Origin: Lathyrus oleraceus
Lineage: Eukaryota; Streptophyta; Magnoliopsida; Fabales; Fabaceae
NCBI RefSeq assembly: GCF_024323335.1
Contig: NC_066585.1
Span: forward strand, 346,200,846-346,264,845
Direction of reading: 5' to 3'
Length of the DNA stretch: 64,000 nt
Part shown: piece by piece, positions 44,089 to 56,458 of the stretch
How positions within the stretch are numbered: the stretch's first letter is position 1
Layout: each line of letters begins with the position of its first letter
Translations under genes and position numbers: made by a program
Notes under the pieces: model-generated
The model's database searches: none
Seen by the model: only the letters and a program-made list of their open reading frames with translations
Told to the model about the DNA's origin: nothing

Positions 44089-47000
44089 TCAAGCGAACAG
44101 CTCCGGATAAGACTCCTTCATCTGACTCTCAAGTTCCCAAGTCACATTGCCACCTGCTGGTCCTCCCCAAGCTACCTTCACCAAGGCGATCTCTTTACCC
44201 CGCAATTGCTTCAATTCTCGATCCTCGATCCTCATAGGTGACGTTTCAACAGTCAGGTTATCTCTCACCTGTACATCATCTACTTGGACTACATGCGACG
44301 GATCATGAATGTACCTCCTCAACTGAGACACATGAAAAACATCATGCAAATTCGCCAGCGGCGGCGGTAAAGCGATACGATAGGCTACCTCTCCTATCCT
44401 CTCCAAAATCTGATAAGGACCAATAAATCGAGGTGTCAACTTCTTCGACTTCAAAGCCCGACCAACACCAGTTATCGGAGTAACACGAAGAAACACGTGA
44501 TCTCCCTCTCGGAACTCAAGTGACTTCCTCCTCTTATCATGATAACTCTTCTGACGACTCTGAGCAATTCTCATCTTCTCCTGAATCATCTTAATCTTTT
44601 CCGTAGTTTGTTGAACAATCTCCGGTCCAACTACAGCACTCTCACCGGACTCATACCAACATAACGGTGTCCGACATCTCCTACCATACAAAGCTTCAAA
44701 CGGTGTCATACCAATGCTCGAATGAAAACTATTGTTGTAGGTAAACTCAATCAAAGGCAAATAACCGTCCCAAGCACCTCCCTTCTCCAAAACACAAGCT
44801 CTCAAAAGATCCTCTAACGACTGAATCGTCCTCTCAGTCTGACCATTAGTCTGCGGATGATATGCAGAACTCAATCTCAGCTTAGTTCCCAAAGCTCTCT
44901 GCAAACCTTCCCAAAACTTCGATGTGAATCTAGGATCTCTGTCCGAAACAATACTAGACGGAATACCATGCAAACTTACAATCTTCTCAATATACAACTC
45001 AGCTAGTCTCTCTAACGGATAATCCATTCTGATCGGAATGAAATGAGCCGACTTCGTCAATCTATCCACAATCACCCAAATAGCCTCAAAATTCTTACTT
45101 GTCCTCGGCAAACCAGAAACAAAATCCATACTGATACTATCCCACTTCCACTCTGGAATAGCCAACGGTTGCATTAGCCCAGACGGCTTCTGATGCTCAA
45201 TCTTTGACTTCTGACAAGTCAAACAGGAATAAACAAAACTCGCAATTTCTCTCTTCATTCCTGGCCACCAAAATAACTTTTTCAAATCATGGTACATCTT
45301 TGTAGCTCCAGGATGAATACTCAAGCCACTACGATGTCCCTCTTCAAGAATACTCTTCTTAAGCTCAGTAACATCCGGAATACACACCCGACTACCAAAT
45401 TTCAAAACACCATTCTCATCAACTCTGAATTCACCACCTTGACCTTGATTTACTAAAGTCAACTTATCAACCAAAAGCATATCGGATTTCTGACCCTCTC
45501 TGATCTCATCCAGAATATTACTCGTCAACTTCAACATCCCCAATTTAACACTATTGTGAGTACTCTCACACACCAAACTCAAATCTCTAAACTGCTCAAT
45601 TAAATCCAACTCTTTAACCATTAACATAGACATGTGTAAGGATTTCCGACTCAATGCATCAGCCACTACATTTGCCTTATGCGGATGGTAATTCAAACCA
45701 AAATCATAGTCCTTCAGAAATTCTAACCATCTCCTCTGTCTCATATTCAGCTCTTTCTGATCGAACAAATACTTTAAACTCTTATGGTCACTGAAAACTT
45801 CAAATCTTGATCCATACAAATAATGCCTCCACAACTTCAGAACAAATACCACGGCTGCCAACTCTAAATCGTGCGTCGGATAGTTCTTCTCATGAACTCT
45901 CAGTTGTCTCGAAGCATAAGCTATAACCTGCTTATTCTGCATCAACACACCACCCAAACCCAACAATGAAGCATCACAATAAACCTCAAACGGTTCCGAC
46001 GAACTCGGTAATATCAGAATAGGAGCAGTAGTCAACCTTCTCTTTAACTCTTGGAAACCTTCTTCACACTTTGAGTCCCAAACAAATGCTTGCCCCTTTC
46101 TAGTCAACATTGTCAACGGTAACGCCAACTTGGAAAATCCCTCAATAAACTTCCTATAATAACCTGCAAGTCCAAGAAAACTCCTTATCTCAGAAACTGA
46201 CTTCGGAGCTTCCCACTTAGACACCGCTTCTATCTTAGAAGGATCAACGGCAACACCACCTCTTGAAATCACATGCCCAAGAAAACTAACTTCTTCTAAC
46301 CAAAATTCACACTTAGACAGTTTAGCAAATAACTTCTTTTCTCGGAGGACTTCTAAAACCACTCTCAAATGCTCAACATGCTTTTCTTCAGATTTCGAGT
46401 ACACCAAAATGTCATCAATAAACACTACTACAAACTTGTCCAGGTACGGATGGAAAATCCTATTCATATACTCCATAAATACTCCAGGCGCATTAGTCAC
46501 ACCAAAAGGCATTACAGAATACTCATAATGTCCATACCTTGTTCTAAAAGCAGTCTTCTGAATATCCTCAGTTTTCACACGTATCTGATGATACCCAGAT
46601 CTCAAGTCTATCTTGCTGAACACACTTGCACCAACCAACTGATCCATCAAATCATCAATCCTCGGTAAAGGATACCGATTCTTGGTCGTCACTTTATTCA
46701 GTTGCCTGTAGTCCACACACAACCTCATAGTACCTTCTTTCTTCTTAACCAACAACACTGGTGCACCCCACGGTGACACACTCGGACGAATGAATTTCTT
46801 ATCCAACAGATCTTCCAATTGACTCTTCAATTCAGCTAGCTCAACAGCAGACATACGATAAGGAGCCATCGATATCGGTCTAGTACCAGGTACCAAATCA
46901 ATTGAGAACTCAACTTCACGCTCTGGCGGCAATTCATTCACTTCTTCCGGAAACACATCAGGAAAATCACACACCACAGCGAGATCGCCAATCACCAGTT

Positions 47001-48459
47001 TATCTTTAGCTTCCAAAGTCGCTAACAGCATAAACAACTCCGCTCCATCTGCTACTTCCTCATTCACCTGCCTGGCTGATAGAAACAAACTCTTTCCTTC
47101 TTCAATCTCAGGAAATATCACTGTCTTATCAAAACAGTTGATAGAAACTCGGTTAAACACCAACCAGTTCATGCCCAGAATAACATCAATCTGCACTAGT
47201 GGAAGACACACCAGGTCTATCCCAAAGTCTCTACCAAAAATACTCAAGGGACAACTTAGACAAACTGAAGTAGTAGTTACTGAACCCTTCGCAGGAGTAT
47301 CAATCACCATACTTCCAAGCATCTTAGATATCTCTAACTTAAGTTTCACAGCACAATCCAAAGATATAAAAGAATGAGTAGCACCGGTGTCAATAATAGC
47401 TACAAGAGGAAAGCCATTAATATAACACGTACCTCGGATCAAACGATCATCTGCAGAAGTCTCAGAACCTGATAGAGCAAAAACCTTGCCTCCTGACTGA
47501 TTCTCTTTCTTCGGCTTAGGACACTGTGGACTGATATGACCCAACTCTCCACAGTTGAAACAAGTCACAGTCTTCAACCGGCAATCTGCAGCTAAATGAC
47601 CACCTTTTCCACACTTGAAACACTTCTTCTCATTACTGGTACACTCATGGATACGATGTCCAGCCTGACCACATCTGTAACACTTAACAGGAGCACTAGA
47701 ATCTCCTCCACTAGGCCTCTTCATCCCACTCTGCCTCTGGAAACCTTTGCCAGCTGCATACGGTTTTTTACGATCAATCTGATTCTTGCCTTTCCTATCA
47801 ACCCTTTGCTGATAGCTCTCTGCTCTAGCCTTGGAATCCTGTTCGAAAATCCTGCAACAGTCAACCAAATCAGAAAACACTCTAATCCTTTGATACCCAA
47901 TCGCCTGCTTGATCTCGGGACGCAACCCGTTCTCAAACTTCACACATTTGGAAAATTCCCCAGCAGCCTCAGCATAGGGAGTATAATACTTCGACAGCTC
48001 TGTGAACTTAGCAGCATACTCCGTAACGGACCTGTTACCCTGCTTCAATTCCAAGAACTCTATCTCCTTCTTTCCTCTGACATCCTCGGGAAAATACTTC
48101 CTCAGAAATCTCTCTCTGAACACAGCCCAAGAAATCTCAGCATCTCCAGCAGTTTCCAACTCAGTGCGGGTAGCAACCCACCAATCATCAGCTTCCTCTG
48201 ACAGCATATGTGTACCGAACCTGACCTTCTGGTTATCAGCACACTCAGTTACTCTGAAGATCCTCTCTATCTCCTTCAACCACTTCTGAGCACCATCTGG
48301 ATCGTATGCTCCTTTGAACATTGGAGGATTGTTCTTCTGGAACTCACTCAGTTGACGAGCAGCTCCCATTCCCACAACATTCGGATTTCCTCCAAGTACT
48401 CCAGCTAGCATACCCAGAGCCTCAGCAATCGCAGCATCATCTCTACCTCTTCCAGCCAT
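44089..48459 (-). CDS. Gag-pol polyprotein of a Tekay-type chromovirus
   Basis: Single open frame of 1456 codons, no stop or shift. Retrotransposon gag domain at about residues 40-210 ([23 protein letters not shown]). Three CCHC zinc knuckles at about 260-314 ([42 protein letters not shown]), more than the usual one. Protease at about 340-440 with [12 protein letters not shown] at about 560-740 with active site FIDDILVYS near 680. RNase H at about 820-940 ([24 protein letters not shown]). Integrase zinc region at about 1044-1083 and catalytic core with Asp1112, Asp1173 and Glu1209. A C-terminal tail at 1405-1455 containing KVAWGGP and VTWELE resembles a chromodomain, which would steer integration to marked chromatin. 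One protein is made and cleaved by its own protease. All catalytic residues I can check are present. The start ATG at 48459 lies about 110 bases after the primer site. Confidence 0.95.
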   Translation of the reverse strand: MAGRGRDDAAIAEALGMLAGVLGGNPNVVGMGAARQLSEFQKNNPPMFKGAYDPDGAQKWLKEIERIFRVTECADNQKVRFGTHMLSEEADDWWVATRTELETAGDAEISWAVFRERFLRKYFPEDVRGKKEIEFLELKQGNRSVTEYAAKFTELSKYYTPYAEAAGEFSKCVKFENGLRPEIKQAIGYQRIRVFSDLVDCCRIFEQDSKARAESYQQRVDRKGKNQIDRKKPYAAGKGFQRQSGMKRPSGGDSSAPVKCYRCGQAGHRIHECTSNEKKCFKCGKGGHLAADCRLKTVTCFNCGELGHISPQCPKPKKENQSGGKVFALSGSETSADDRLIRGTCYINGFPLVAIIDTGATHSFISLDCAVKLKLEISKMLGSMVIDTPAKGSVTTTSVCLSCPLSIFGRDFGIDLVCLPLVQIDVILGMNWLVFNRVSINCFDKTVIFPEIEEGKSLFLSARQVNEEVADGAELFMLLATLEAKDKLVIGDLAVVCDFPDVFPEEVNELPPEREVEFSIDLVPGTRPISMAPYRMSAVELAELKSQLEDLLDKKFIRPSVSPWGAPVLLVKKKEGTMRLCVDYRQLNKVTTKNRYPLPRIDDLMDQLVGASVFSKIDLRSGYHQIRVKTEDIQKTAFRTRYGHYEYSVMPFGVTNAPGVFMEYMNRIFHPYLDKFVVVFIDDILVYSKSEEKHVEHLRVVLEVLREKKLFAKLSKCEFWLEEVSFLGHVISRGGVAVDPSKIEAVSKWEAPKSVSEIRSFLGLAGYYRKFIEGFSKLALPLTMLTRKGQAFVWDSKCEEGFQELKRRLTTAPILILPSSSEPFEVYCDASLLGLGGVLMQNKQVIAYASRQLRVHEKNYPTHDLELAAVVFVLKLWRHYLYGSRFEVFSDHKSLKYLFDQKELNMRQRRWLEFLKDYDFGLNYHPHKANVVADALSRKSLHMSMLMVKELDLIEQFRDLSLVCESTHNSVKLGMLKLTSNILDEIREGQKSDMLLVDKLTLVNQGQGGEFRVDENGVLKFGSRVCIPDVTELKKSILEEGHRSGLSIHPGATKMYHDLKKLFWWPGMKREIASFVYSCLTCQKSKIEHQKPSGLMQPLAIPEWKWDSISMDFVSGLPRTSKNFEAIWVIVDRLTKSAHFIPIRMDYPLERLAELYIEKIVSLHGIPSSIVSDRDPRFTSKFWEGLQRALGTKLRLSSAYHPQTNGQTERTIQSLEDLLRACVLEKGGAWDGYLPLIEFTYNNSFHSSIGMTPFEALYGRRCRTPLCWYESGESAVVGPEIVQQTTEKIKMIQEKMRIAQSRQKSYHDKRRKSLEFREGDHVFLRVTPITGVGRALKSKKLTPRFIGPYQILERIGEVAYRIALPPPLANLHDVFHVSQLRRYIHDPSHVVQVDDVQVRDNLTVETSPMRIEDRELKQLRGKEIALVKVAWGGPAGGNVTWELESQMKESYPELFA

Positions 48460-48569
48460 CTCTATTCTGAAAACCCAAACAAGCTAAACAAATAAGTACT
48501 GATAGGGTTACACAACACCTATCCCGTACAGGGGAAACAGAATAACTACGACTCGACACGACCGACTAT

Positions 48570-48581
48570 GCTCTGATACCA
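48570..48581 (-). other. Primer-binding site of the Tekay element
   Basis: On the minus strand TGGTATCAGAGC, four bases after the 5' LTR. It is the initiator tRNA-Met type. Confidence 0.92.
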
Positions 48582-48585
48582 CTAA

Positions 48586-50707
48586 TGTAACACCCTTCTA
48601 AATACCCCAAATTATTATAATTAAAATAACAATATATTCATCAGAGTAATTATGCCCCGAAGGGTGTCACACAATCATTTCACAAAATTATCAAAATGTC
48701 CTGTCATGCTCATTTATTTAATCAAAATAAGGTTCTTTTGCATAATTCGCAGCGGAATAAAATCCAACATCAATGTAAAACATGTAACACAATACATGTA
48801 AATCATTCAACCACCAATATCAAATTAATTAAAACATTCCCTCCCGATGTTACATCTATCAGAGCATGACCCATAAGAACTACTCTAGACTCCAAGCAAT
48901 AGCTTCTATTCAACTCATTTCTCGTTACCTGAAAAATAGGTGTAAGGGTGAGTTCCTCAATCAATATAACAAGCATTATAGAACAACATGTAATGCTAAG
49001 TAATTAACACATTAATTCACCCTAACCATACTACACACTCAGCAATGGCAGTATCCGTTCAAACATCATATTCAACAATAACATATAGCATATATATAAT
49101 CTCAACCATACTCAACATCAACCACACAACACACAACACACATATAATACTGGAATACATCCATTCATATTATATGCCATACATTTATTATGCAATGAGA
49201 CTCTATGCATGCGGTACCGACTATTTGTGAACATATAGTTCAACCTCACCGTCCAAATCCAGGCACGGCTACCAAGCTCACTAGTCCCACTCATTTGAGA
49301 CATAGTGACTCACTCACTAATTCCTCACCATGGGAATTAGCTACCACCCCAAATGGGCCATGAAATGCACGCTACTCACCTAGCATGCAAACAATCAACA
49401 ACAGTCCAATAATTACTAAACTCACTAATTCCTCACCATGGGAATTAGCTACCACCCCAAATGGGCCACAATGTGCAAGCTAATCACCTAGCAATTGCAA
49501 CATCACAACGAATTCAGAATAGACACATGCTCACACTCTAGCCACAAAACAGTCTATTCACAATGCATACACAACTGATACAATCACAGCATCATGCATA
49601 CCAACACACATCATTAACACGTTTTATCACAAAAGCATATCATATCATGCCACATAATCAAACACAGTATTAGCTCACTCTACTAATACCTATACTACTC
49701 AAAACAACGGGAAATGATCCCTATCACATCATGCCTCAGCTAAGTCGCATCACTCAGCCTAAACAACCAAAAGCTGCACAACAGTAGTACAGAAAAATCA
49801 CAATTCTGCCCATACGTGTATTACCTCTGCCATACGCGTATTGCCCAAACCTGGCCAAACCCATACGCGTAATGCCCACTCTCATACGCGTATTGCGCAA
49901 TTCCTCGCCCAACTCATACGCGTATCACCTATCCCATACGCGTATGCTACGCGTAATAATCTCCCCTTACGCGTACCAACAGAGACCAATTTACGTTCAA
50001 AATATCATCTTTTTCTCCCATACGCGTAAGGCTTCCTCCATACGCGTACCAGCCAGCCCATACGCGTATTGCCTAGTGCCATACGCGTATGACCAGAAAC
50101 CAGAACTCTCAGATCTGCTATGGCTTTCTCTGTTACGAAACCTATCCGATCCAACCTTCCACAGTCCAAATTACACAAAATAATCGTCCATATCATCTAC
50201 ACGAATCATATCCTATTCATCTTCACCAATCCTAACATTATCTCTTCTAATTCCTACGAATTCTTTTCAATTATCATCCAATTTCATTCATCCAATATTT
50301 CACAAATTCATCACGCATCAATCAAATCAGAGATACAACCAATGGTTATCACTACCCAGTACATATTATCATATAATACCCTTTAACCGATGATAAACCC
50401 CCCTTACCTGAGTAAATCCGGCAGTCTCTGAGCTCCAAGCTTTCCCTTCTTTCAACCTTCGTTCTTTTGCTTTTTTGCCCTTTCTGCCTCTTTTCCCTTT
50501 TCACGTGAAATTAACCTTTTTACCAAAAAATGGGATTTTTCTAAATTCCAACTTATATATTATTCCAATAAATAATTATCCCAATAATTATTATTCCAAA
50601 ATAATAAAAAAATAATAATAATCCAAACTTCCAATTATTTAATTAAATTAATAAATAAAATATTAATTTAAATTAAATAATTAGCTTAGTTTAATTGGGG
50701 TGTTACA
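48586..50707 (-). repeat. 5' LTR of the Tekay element (right copy)
   Basis: 2122 bases. Differences from the left copy include CATACGTGTA for CATACGCGTA near 49812, AAGGCTT for AAGACTT, TTCATCC for TTCGTCC and one T deleted in a T run. It drives transcription leftwards. Confidence 0.95.
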
Positions 50708-50835
50708 AAGACAAATCTTGTTGGAGAGTCAAACACACTCTAGGGAGTAATCTGAGTGGAGTTTGATAAGCAGTACTTAGAGTACAAGAGAGTAAGTTCA
50801 CAATTTGACTTACTAAGCCCGAATACGAGAATTTC

Positions 50836-52200
50836 CACAACAGGTTCATGTACGACCTGACAATGCTGGGGAATAATCATGGAGAAAAACTCTTCAGAAC
50901 AGGTTCATGTATGACCTGACACCGGAATAAAGGCTCAACAACAGGTTCATACATGACCTGAATAGTATTGAACAAAAATTGGAAAAACTCTTCAGAGCAG
51001 GTTCATGTATGACCTGACCCCGGAATAAAAGCTCAACAACAGGTTCATACATGACCTGAATAGTATTGAACAAAAATTGGAAAAACTCTTCAGAGCAGGT
51101 TCATGTATGACCTGACCCCGGAATAAAAGTTCAACAACAAGTTCATACATGACCCGAATAGTATTGAACAAAAACTGGAAAAACTCTTCAGAGCAGGTTC
51201 AAGTATGACCTGACCTCGGAATAAAAGCTCAACAACAGGTTCATACATGACCCGAATAGTATTGAACAAAAACTGGAAAAACTCTTCAGAGCAGGTTCAA
51301 GTATGACCTGACCCCGGAATAAAAGCTCAACAACAGGTTCATACATGACCCGAATAGTATTGAACAAAAACTGGAAAAACTCTTCAGAGCAGGTTCAAGT
51401 ATGACCTGACCCCGGAATAAAAGCTCAACAACAGGTTCATACATGACCTGAATAGTATTGAACAAAACTTGGAAAAAACTCTTCAGAGCAGGTTCAAGTA
51501 TGACCTGACCCCAGAATAAAGCTCAATAACAGGTTCATACATGACCTGAATAGGATTGAACAAAAATTGGAAAAACTCTTCAGAGCAAGTTCAAGTATGA
51601 CCTGACCCCGGAATAAAAGCTCAACAACAGGTTCATACATGACCTGAATAGTATTGAACAAAAATTGGAAAAACTCTTCAGAGCAAGTTCAAGTATGACC
51701 TAACCCCGGAATAAAAGCTCAACAACAGGTTCATACATGACCTGAATAGTATTGAACAAAAATTGGAAAAACTCTTCAGAGCAAATTCAAGTATGACCTG
51801 ACACCGGAATAAAGGCTCAACAACAGGTTCATACATGACCTGAATGGTATTGAACAAAAATTGGAAAAAACTCTTCAGAGCAGGTTCAAGTATGACCTGA
51901 CCCCGGAATAAAGCTCAATAACAGGTTCATACATGACCTGAATAGGATTGAACAAAAATTGGAAAAACTCTTCAGAGCAGGTTCAAGTATGACCTGGCCC
52001 CGGAATAAAGCTCAATAACAGGTTCATACATGACCTGAATAGGATTGAACAAAAATTAGAAAAACTCTTCAGAGCAGGTTCAAGTATGACCTGACCCCGG
52101 AATAAAGCTCAACAACAGGTTCATACATGACCTGAATGGTATTGAACAAACAGGGAAAAAATCTTCAGAACAGGTTCATGTATGACCTGATACTGGAATA
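50836..52200. repeat. About 14 tandem copies of a 97-98 bp unit with paired palindromes
   Basis: The phrase CAGGTTCATACATGACC recurs at 50942, 51040, 51138, 51236, 51334, 51432, 51530, 51628, 51726, 51824, 51922, 52019 and 52116, always 97 or 98 bases apart. Each unit holds two imperfect palindromes, CAGGTTCATACATGACCTG and CAGGTTCAAGTATGACCTG, separated by GAACAAAAATTGGAAAAAC and GGAATAAAAGCTCAA. Copies differ by a few bases. It lies on the 3' side of the interior (element sense), where Tat-lineage elements commonly carry variable tandem repeats. Confidence 0.95.
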
Positions 52201-54559
52201 ACAACAATTGGACTCTGACCGTAAGCAATGGACTACAACCACCCTTTAACGGATTTTACCAACAACAATTGGACTTGAAAATGATCGGGAAAACCGGATG
52301 TTGGTTTAGGGATACCAAAGACAAGCTGGAATTAGAGGTCAAAGGATCTGGGATCGACAACAAGACCTGGGTCAATGCAAAATGAGCACGAAGTACATTT
52401 CGGCTATGCATGATTTGAATTTCCTCTTATGCATGATATATGAATAATCATGATTATGAGAATGCTGACGCTTGGCAGACTGGGAGTTTGTAAAGGCTTT
52501 TTATGGAAGCTCATGATTCCTTAACACCGAGAACTCAACCAAATATTTTACGATAGATGTTGTCAAGGGAGGATTCTATCCAGTTTGATGGCCACAGCTT
52601 AGCCAATGGATCCTTTTGGAGGATTAACGGATCGTGCTAGCATAATTTTCGGGCACTCGTCTTAAACTCAATAGTTGTTGACGTATGGCAGAATTTGTTT
52701 GAGCAGATTGAAAGCACGAAGAAAGAGGTCTTGCCCCTCTGTGGCTCATCTTGCCCCAGTTTGTTGGGTCTTTGGAAATGTTCACCTTGAAAGTGGATTT
52801 GGAAACGACTTTCCATGAGACTACCTCGAGATGGCTTGCCCCAAGTGCTTGAAACTTGCAATGGTCCAAACTTGACTAACCAAATGCTGGAATGGTAGAC
52901 TCTTGATTGATTGTCCTCTAGATAGTTGGACTCATTGAGCTCTGAGGTGGCTTGCCCCCAGTCTAAGTCTTGAAGCAAACTACTCTTAGTTAACTTAACC
53001 TTGGAGTGATTGGACTTACTGAGCTCTGAGGTGGCTTGCCCCGGTCTGATTCTTGAAGCAGATTACTCTTGGCTAGCTGACCCTTAGGCTGATTAGCTCG
53101 AATTAACTGATGCTTAAAGTGAGTTGCCCCTGAATAGACTTCTTTCACTCCATCAAGTTCCTCAACTGTGTATTGTTGGAATTTCTTTGATGCTAAGTGT
53201 TGACTCTCAAATAAGATTGTTCATTCAAAAATGGTAATTTTAATGCAGTGTTTATGCAAAAATTTGAAATCAAAATTTATTGATATGAACGGGTGAAATA
53301 CAAAGAACGAGTCGTTGATCAAGTCATTCACAGTATGCAAGTTGGTGCCATCAAATGATTTACAAAAATCGTTTGGAGTCAAGTTAACACAACCTTGTTA
53401 TAGTATGCTTTCAAAATAAACCCTGCCTCAATTAGGTCTTTTAAGGGTTGTAACGTGGTCTGGTTCACGGTTTTTTTTTGAAACAAAAGGATATAAGGCT
53501 CAAAATTTATTTTTACCCACCCCTTCTTCTTGATGATCTCCAGTTCCTACGTTCAGTTAATTCGATACACGCATTCGACTTCCAAGATGGTTCGAAGGTG
53601 TGATGAGGGTTCAAGACGAATTTTCTTGAAATGGCAGTCACCATATTTTGTTTTTGTCGAGGATTTAATGACCTCTTTTAACTGATTTTCTTTATCCCTA
53701 ATTTTGCCTGGACCGCTTCTTTGAAGCTTTTGGTCCATCGGGATGCCCTAACTTTTGCCTAAGTCATCTTGTGGTATTTGACCTAGTGGGCTTTTTCTAT
53801 TTTTTTTAAAGGTATTGACTGCCACATTATTGGTGGATGAGGATTAACCAACACTAATTTTAGCTTTTCTTAACTTCTTCGACACTTCAACATGTGCGCG
53901 AAGGATAACATGTGGTTGAACCTAATTGGAGGGTGTACATATGGACGATTTTTTTTTTGAAAGATCGAATTCACGATCAAACTATCTGAACATAACTACC
54001 CTGCCCCAGGTTAAGATTAAGGGTTTTAGATCCAAAATAAACACCAACTTCTAGGCTCAAAGTGGTTGTCTAGGGATTAACTCCTTATCACTCCATTATT
54101 TGGGGATTTGAAACAATGCCTTACATCATCGACAAGGTTTTTACTCAAAAGCATACCACAACAATTTCAGGTGTTTCATTTTCATCATCCTCCCTCCAAT
54201 CTTTGTTAACACAACGGTTTGATAAACAAAAATGAATGAGAGGAGTATTTTTGTTTTTGTTTTTTAACATAAATGAAAAACGAGTGAATACGAATGGATT
54301 AATTCAAAAGATGCATAAACATTTCATTAATCTTACCAATTCAAATAAAACAACAATGTTTAAAAGCAAATAACAACCAACATGCAAAGAAACTACAAAG
54401 AAATGCTGAGACAGCCGAATGATTGCCAGCTTTAGGGAATTTACTTCTTCAAACTTGAAGGTTGGGATCAACAAGCTTTTTGACATTGGCATGATGATCT
54501 TCAAATTCTTTTCCTTCATTCTCATTGTTGAACGCAACCCTCTTGGATCCACTACTCAC
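52201..54559 (-). other. Non-coding interior of the Ogre-derived element
   Basis: No protease, RT, RNase H or integrase motif could be found in any frame. Repeated phrases such as GAGGTGGCTTGCCCC (52950, 53030) and TTGAAGCAxACTACTCTT show local duplication. Short frames at 52624-52978 and 54304-54552 have no recognisable similarity. Confidence 0.5.
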
Positions 54560-55456
54560 TTATCCTTTTCTTTCATTGGTATAGGTCGTGACATTGGAAA
54601 TCCAAGGCGGTATCTCAATGCTCTTACCAGGAAACAATGATAGCTCACTAGCCACATCCCTGACATCTTCCTTGTGGTACAAAACCTTGAGGGGTCTCAA
54701 GGGTCCTTTCCCTTTCTCATTATCTGGCCCAGAAATCGAGGTATATGTACCTGAGCCTTCCTCCTTGAGTGTTAGTGACCTTATGTCAATTAATCCTTGC
54801 AGCTTGAGCTTAAAACTCATGCATTCCTCGATGGAGTGCCCCATTGTTCCAGTATGGTATTCGCACTTGATCTTCGGGTGATCTTCTTCAAAAACTAAGC
54901 TCTTTTTGTTAATCAGTCCTCGTACCAAGGCTTTTAGCGCGAAGCAAGAATCTAGGTCATGTCCCAATGCCCCTTTATGGAATTCACATGTTGCATTTGG
55001 ATTGTACCATGGCAGGTATGGTGACACAGGCGTGAGAGCTCGAGGTGTTACCAAAGCATTTTGGATCAGTTGCGGGTAGAGCTTGCTATATGGTACCGGA
55101 ATCAAGTCATTGTGATCCTTGTTCCTCTTGTTCTGATTCTGATTTTTGCTTTGAACCTGGCTTTGGTGACTTTGAGGAGGAATAGCCAGAGGATGTTGCT
55201 GATGACGTCTTGAGGGAGGTCCATATACTGGTAAATGAGGAGTTGCCACATAGAATTTCCCTTGACTTGGGGTGACACCAGATGGATGCGGGGTAGTAGC
55301 TCTCTTTGTTGCAGCAGTGTATATTGGGTGACCCTCTTTTCTCAACAAGACTTGCAGGGTTTCCAAGACCCATCTCATTTGGCTCTTCAAAAGATTAAGT
55401 TCCTCCTTCAGCGCTTCTTGGCTTTTCCTTAGCTCGTCCATCATCCCCTGAGACAT
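54560..55456 (-). CDS. Truncated Ogre-type gag lacking the capsid core
   Basis: 298-codon open frame on the minus strand. Residues 1-45 are a predicted coiled coil (MDELRKSQEALKEELNLLKS). Residues 55-125 are rich in Pro, Gln and Ser. Residues 125-220 carry the Ogre gag C-terminal pattern: PYSKLYPQLIQNALVTPR, then CEFHKGALGHDLDSC and CEYHTGTMGHSIEEC, two Cys-x2-His-x5-His-x4-Cys motifs. In full Ogre gags the retrotransposon-gag (capsid) domain lies between the coiled coil and the Pro/Gln region; it is missing here. The frame ends by a normal stop before the non-coding interior. It could still be translated and might bind RNA or autonomous Ogre particles. Confidence 0.75.
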   Translation of the reverse strand: MSQGMMDELRKSQEALKEELNLLKSQMRWVLETLQVLLRKEGHPIYTAATKRATTPHPSGVTPSQGKFYVATPHLPVYGPPSRRHQQHPLAIPPQSHQSQVQSKNQNQNKRNKDHNDLIPVPYSKLYPQLIQNALVTPRALTPVSPYLPWYNPNATCEFHKGALGHDLDSCFALKALVRGLINKKSLVFEEDHPKIKCEYHTGTMGHSIEECMSFKLKLQGLIDIRSLTLKEEGSGTYTSISGPDNEKGKGPLRPLKVLYHKEDVRDVASELSLFPGKSIEIPPWISNVTTYTNERKG

Positions 55457-56438
55457 GGTTCTTTGCTCTTCGCGTGTTGAGAATCACTTTGCTTCACGGA
55501 CAAAAGATGGATGAGTTTTTTTGGTATTTTGTCTGGAGAATGACATGCATTATGATGCGATGCAAATGCAATGGAATGCGAATGAATGCAATGCAAGCCA
55601 TGCACATTTGTTTTTTCATACACGGGTTCAAAAGTATGAGGTACTGATGAATCTGATTGTTTTCCAAGAATAGGTTCTCACCGGGTAAGATCTAAGGTTT
55701 TGTTACAAAGGATTCCCAGAGTCATTGATTCACAAGAATGTTTGACGCTTACGGGAAATACTTTCCGGTCGTCAACTCCATCAAGGGAATCTATTCTGGG
55801 TGAGGTTCTCGTACCGACCCTTACGAAGTATTCACCTCGGGAGTCCGTACTACGCAACCATCGACTGGGTGCTAGACAGGATACTCAGAGTCATGGATTC
55901 AAAAGACTGTTTGACGCTTACGGAAAATACTTTCCGGTCATCAACTCCATCTGGAGAATCTATTCTGAGTGAGGTTCTCGTATCGATCCTTACAAAGTAT
56001 CCACTTCGGGAATCCATACTACGCAACCATCATTTCTAGTTGGTCAAAGTTCAATGTTCTAAAAGGTTCTTAGAGTCATGGACCCCTTTGAAACATCGAA
56101 GCTTACGAGGTATACACCTCGGGCGACAATATTTGCAAAAGAATCTACTCTAAGTGAGGTTCTCGTACCGACTCTTACGAAGTATTCACCTCGGGAGTCC
56201 GTACTACTCAACCATCGTCCTATCTTATGTTTTTTCACTCTAGACTCGGGTGTAGAGTCTTTCCCACATGGTTTGCAATCAAATATCCAAGTACCAATAA
56301 TCACAATAGAACCAATATTCAACAGATATATCAATATAATAATAAAGATAATAAAAAACAATAAAGAAAAAGCCACACAATTAAACAAACAAAGGCACAC
56401 AAACGTCCTGACTAGGCTTGACTCGCTTAGGGACTGAT
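55457..56438 (-). other. Leader of the Ogre-derived element
   Basis: Between primer site and gag. It contains the three-unit leader repeat (55690-56220) and ATGCRATGCAAATGCAATGG-like simple DNA near 55550-55600. No coding frame is supported. Confidence 0.6.
55690..56220. repeat. Three tandem units of about 170-185 bp in the leader
   Basis: GAGGTTCTCGTAxCGA recurs at 55802, 55971 and 56156. Shared phrases are AGAGTCATGGA, GACGCTTACGG, TTACGAAGTATTCACCTCGGGA and TACTACGCAACCATC. The first two units are more alike than the third. Confidence 0.85.
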
Positions 56439-56456
56439 TCCCCAGCAGAGTCGCCA
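56439..56456 (-). other. Primer-binding site, Ogre tRNA-Arg type
   Basis: On the minus strand TGGCGACTCTGCTGGGGA, two bases from the right LTR. It is the primer site I know from Ogre elements, with one change (T for C at position 10). Confidence 0.85.
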
Positions 56457-56458
56457 TC

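Larger units (their letters stand above)
41924..50707 (-). mobile_element. Intact Ty3 chromovirus, Tekay/Del type
   Basis: 8784 bases between perfect 5-base duplications AAGAC (41919-41923, 50708-50712). LTRs 41924-44046 and 48586-50707 differ at only about seven positions by eye. Primer site, one uninterrupted gag-pol frame and polypurine tract are all present. Domain order protease-RT-RNase H-integrase and the C-terminal extension resembling a chromodomain assign it to the chromoviruses. This is the youngest recognisable insertion of the window and may be competent to move. Confidence 0.95.

Noticed and set aside
47596..48201. 201-codon + strand frame inside the Tekay element
   Set aside because: It is the complement of the gag region of a complete minus-strand polyprotein and shows no protein motif.
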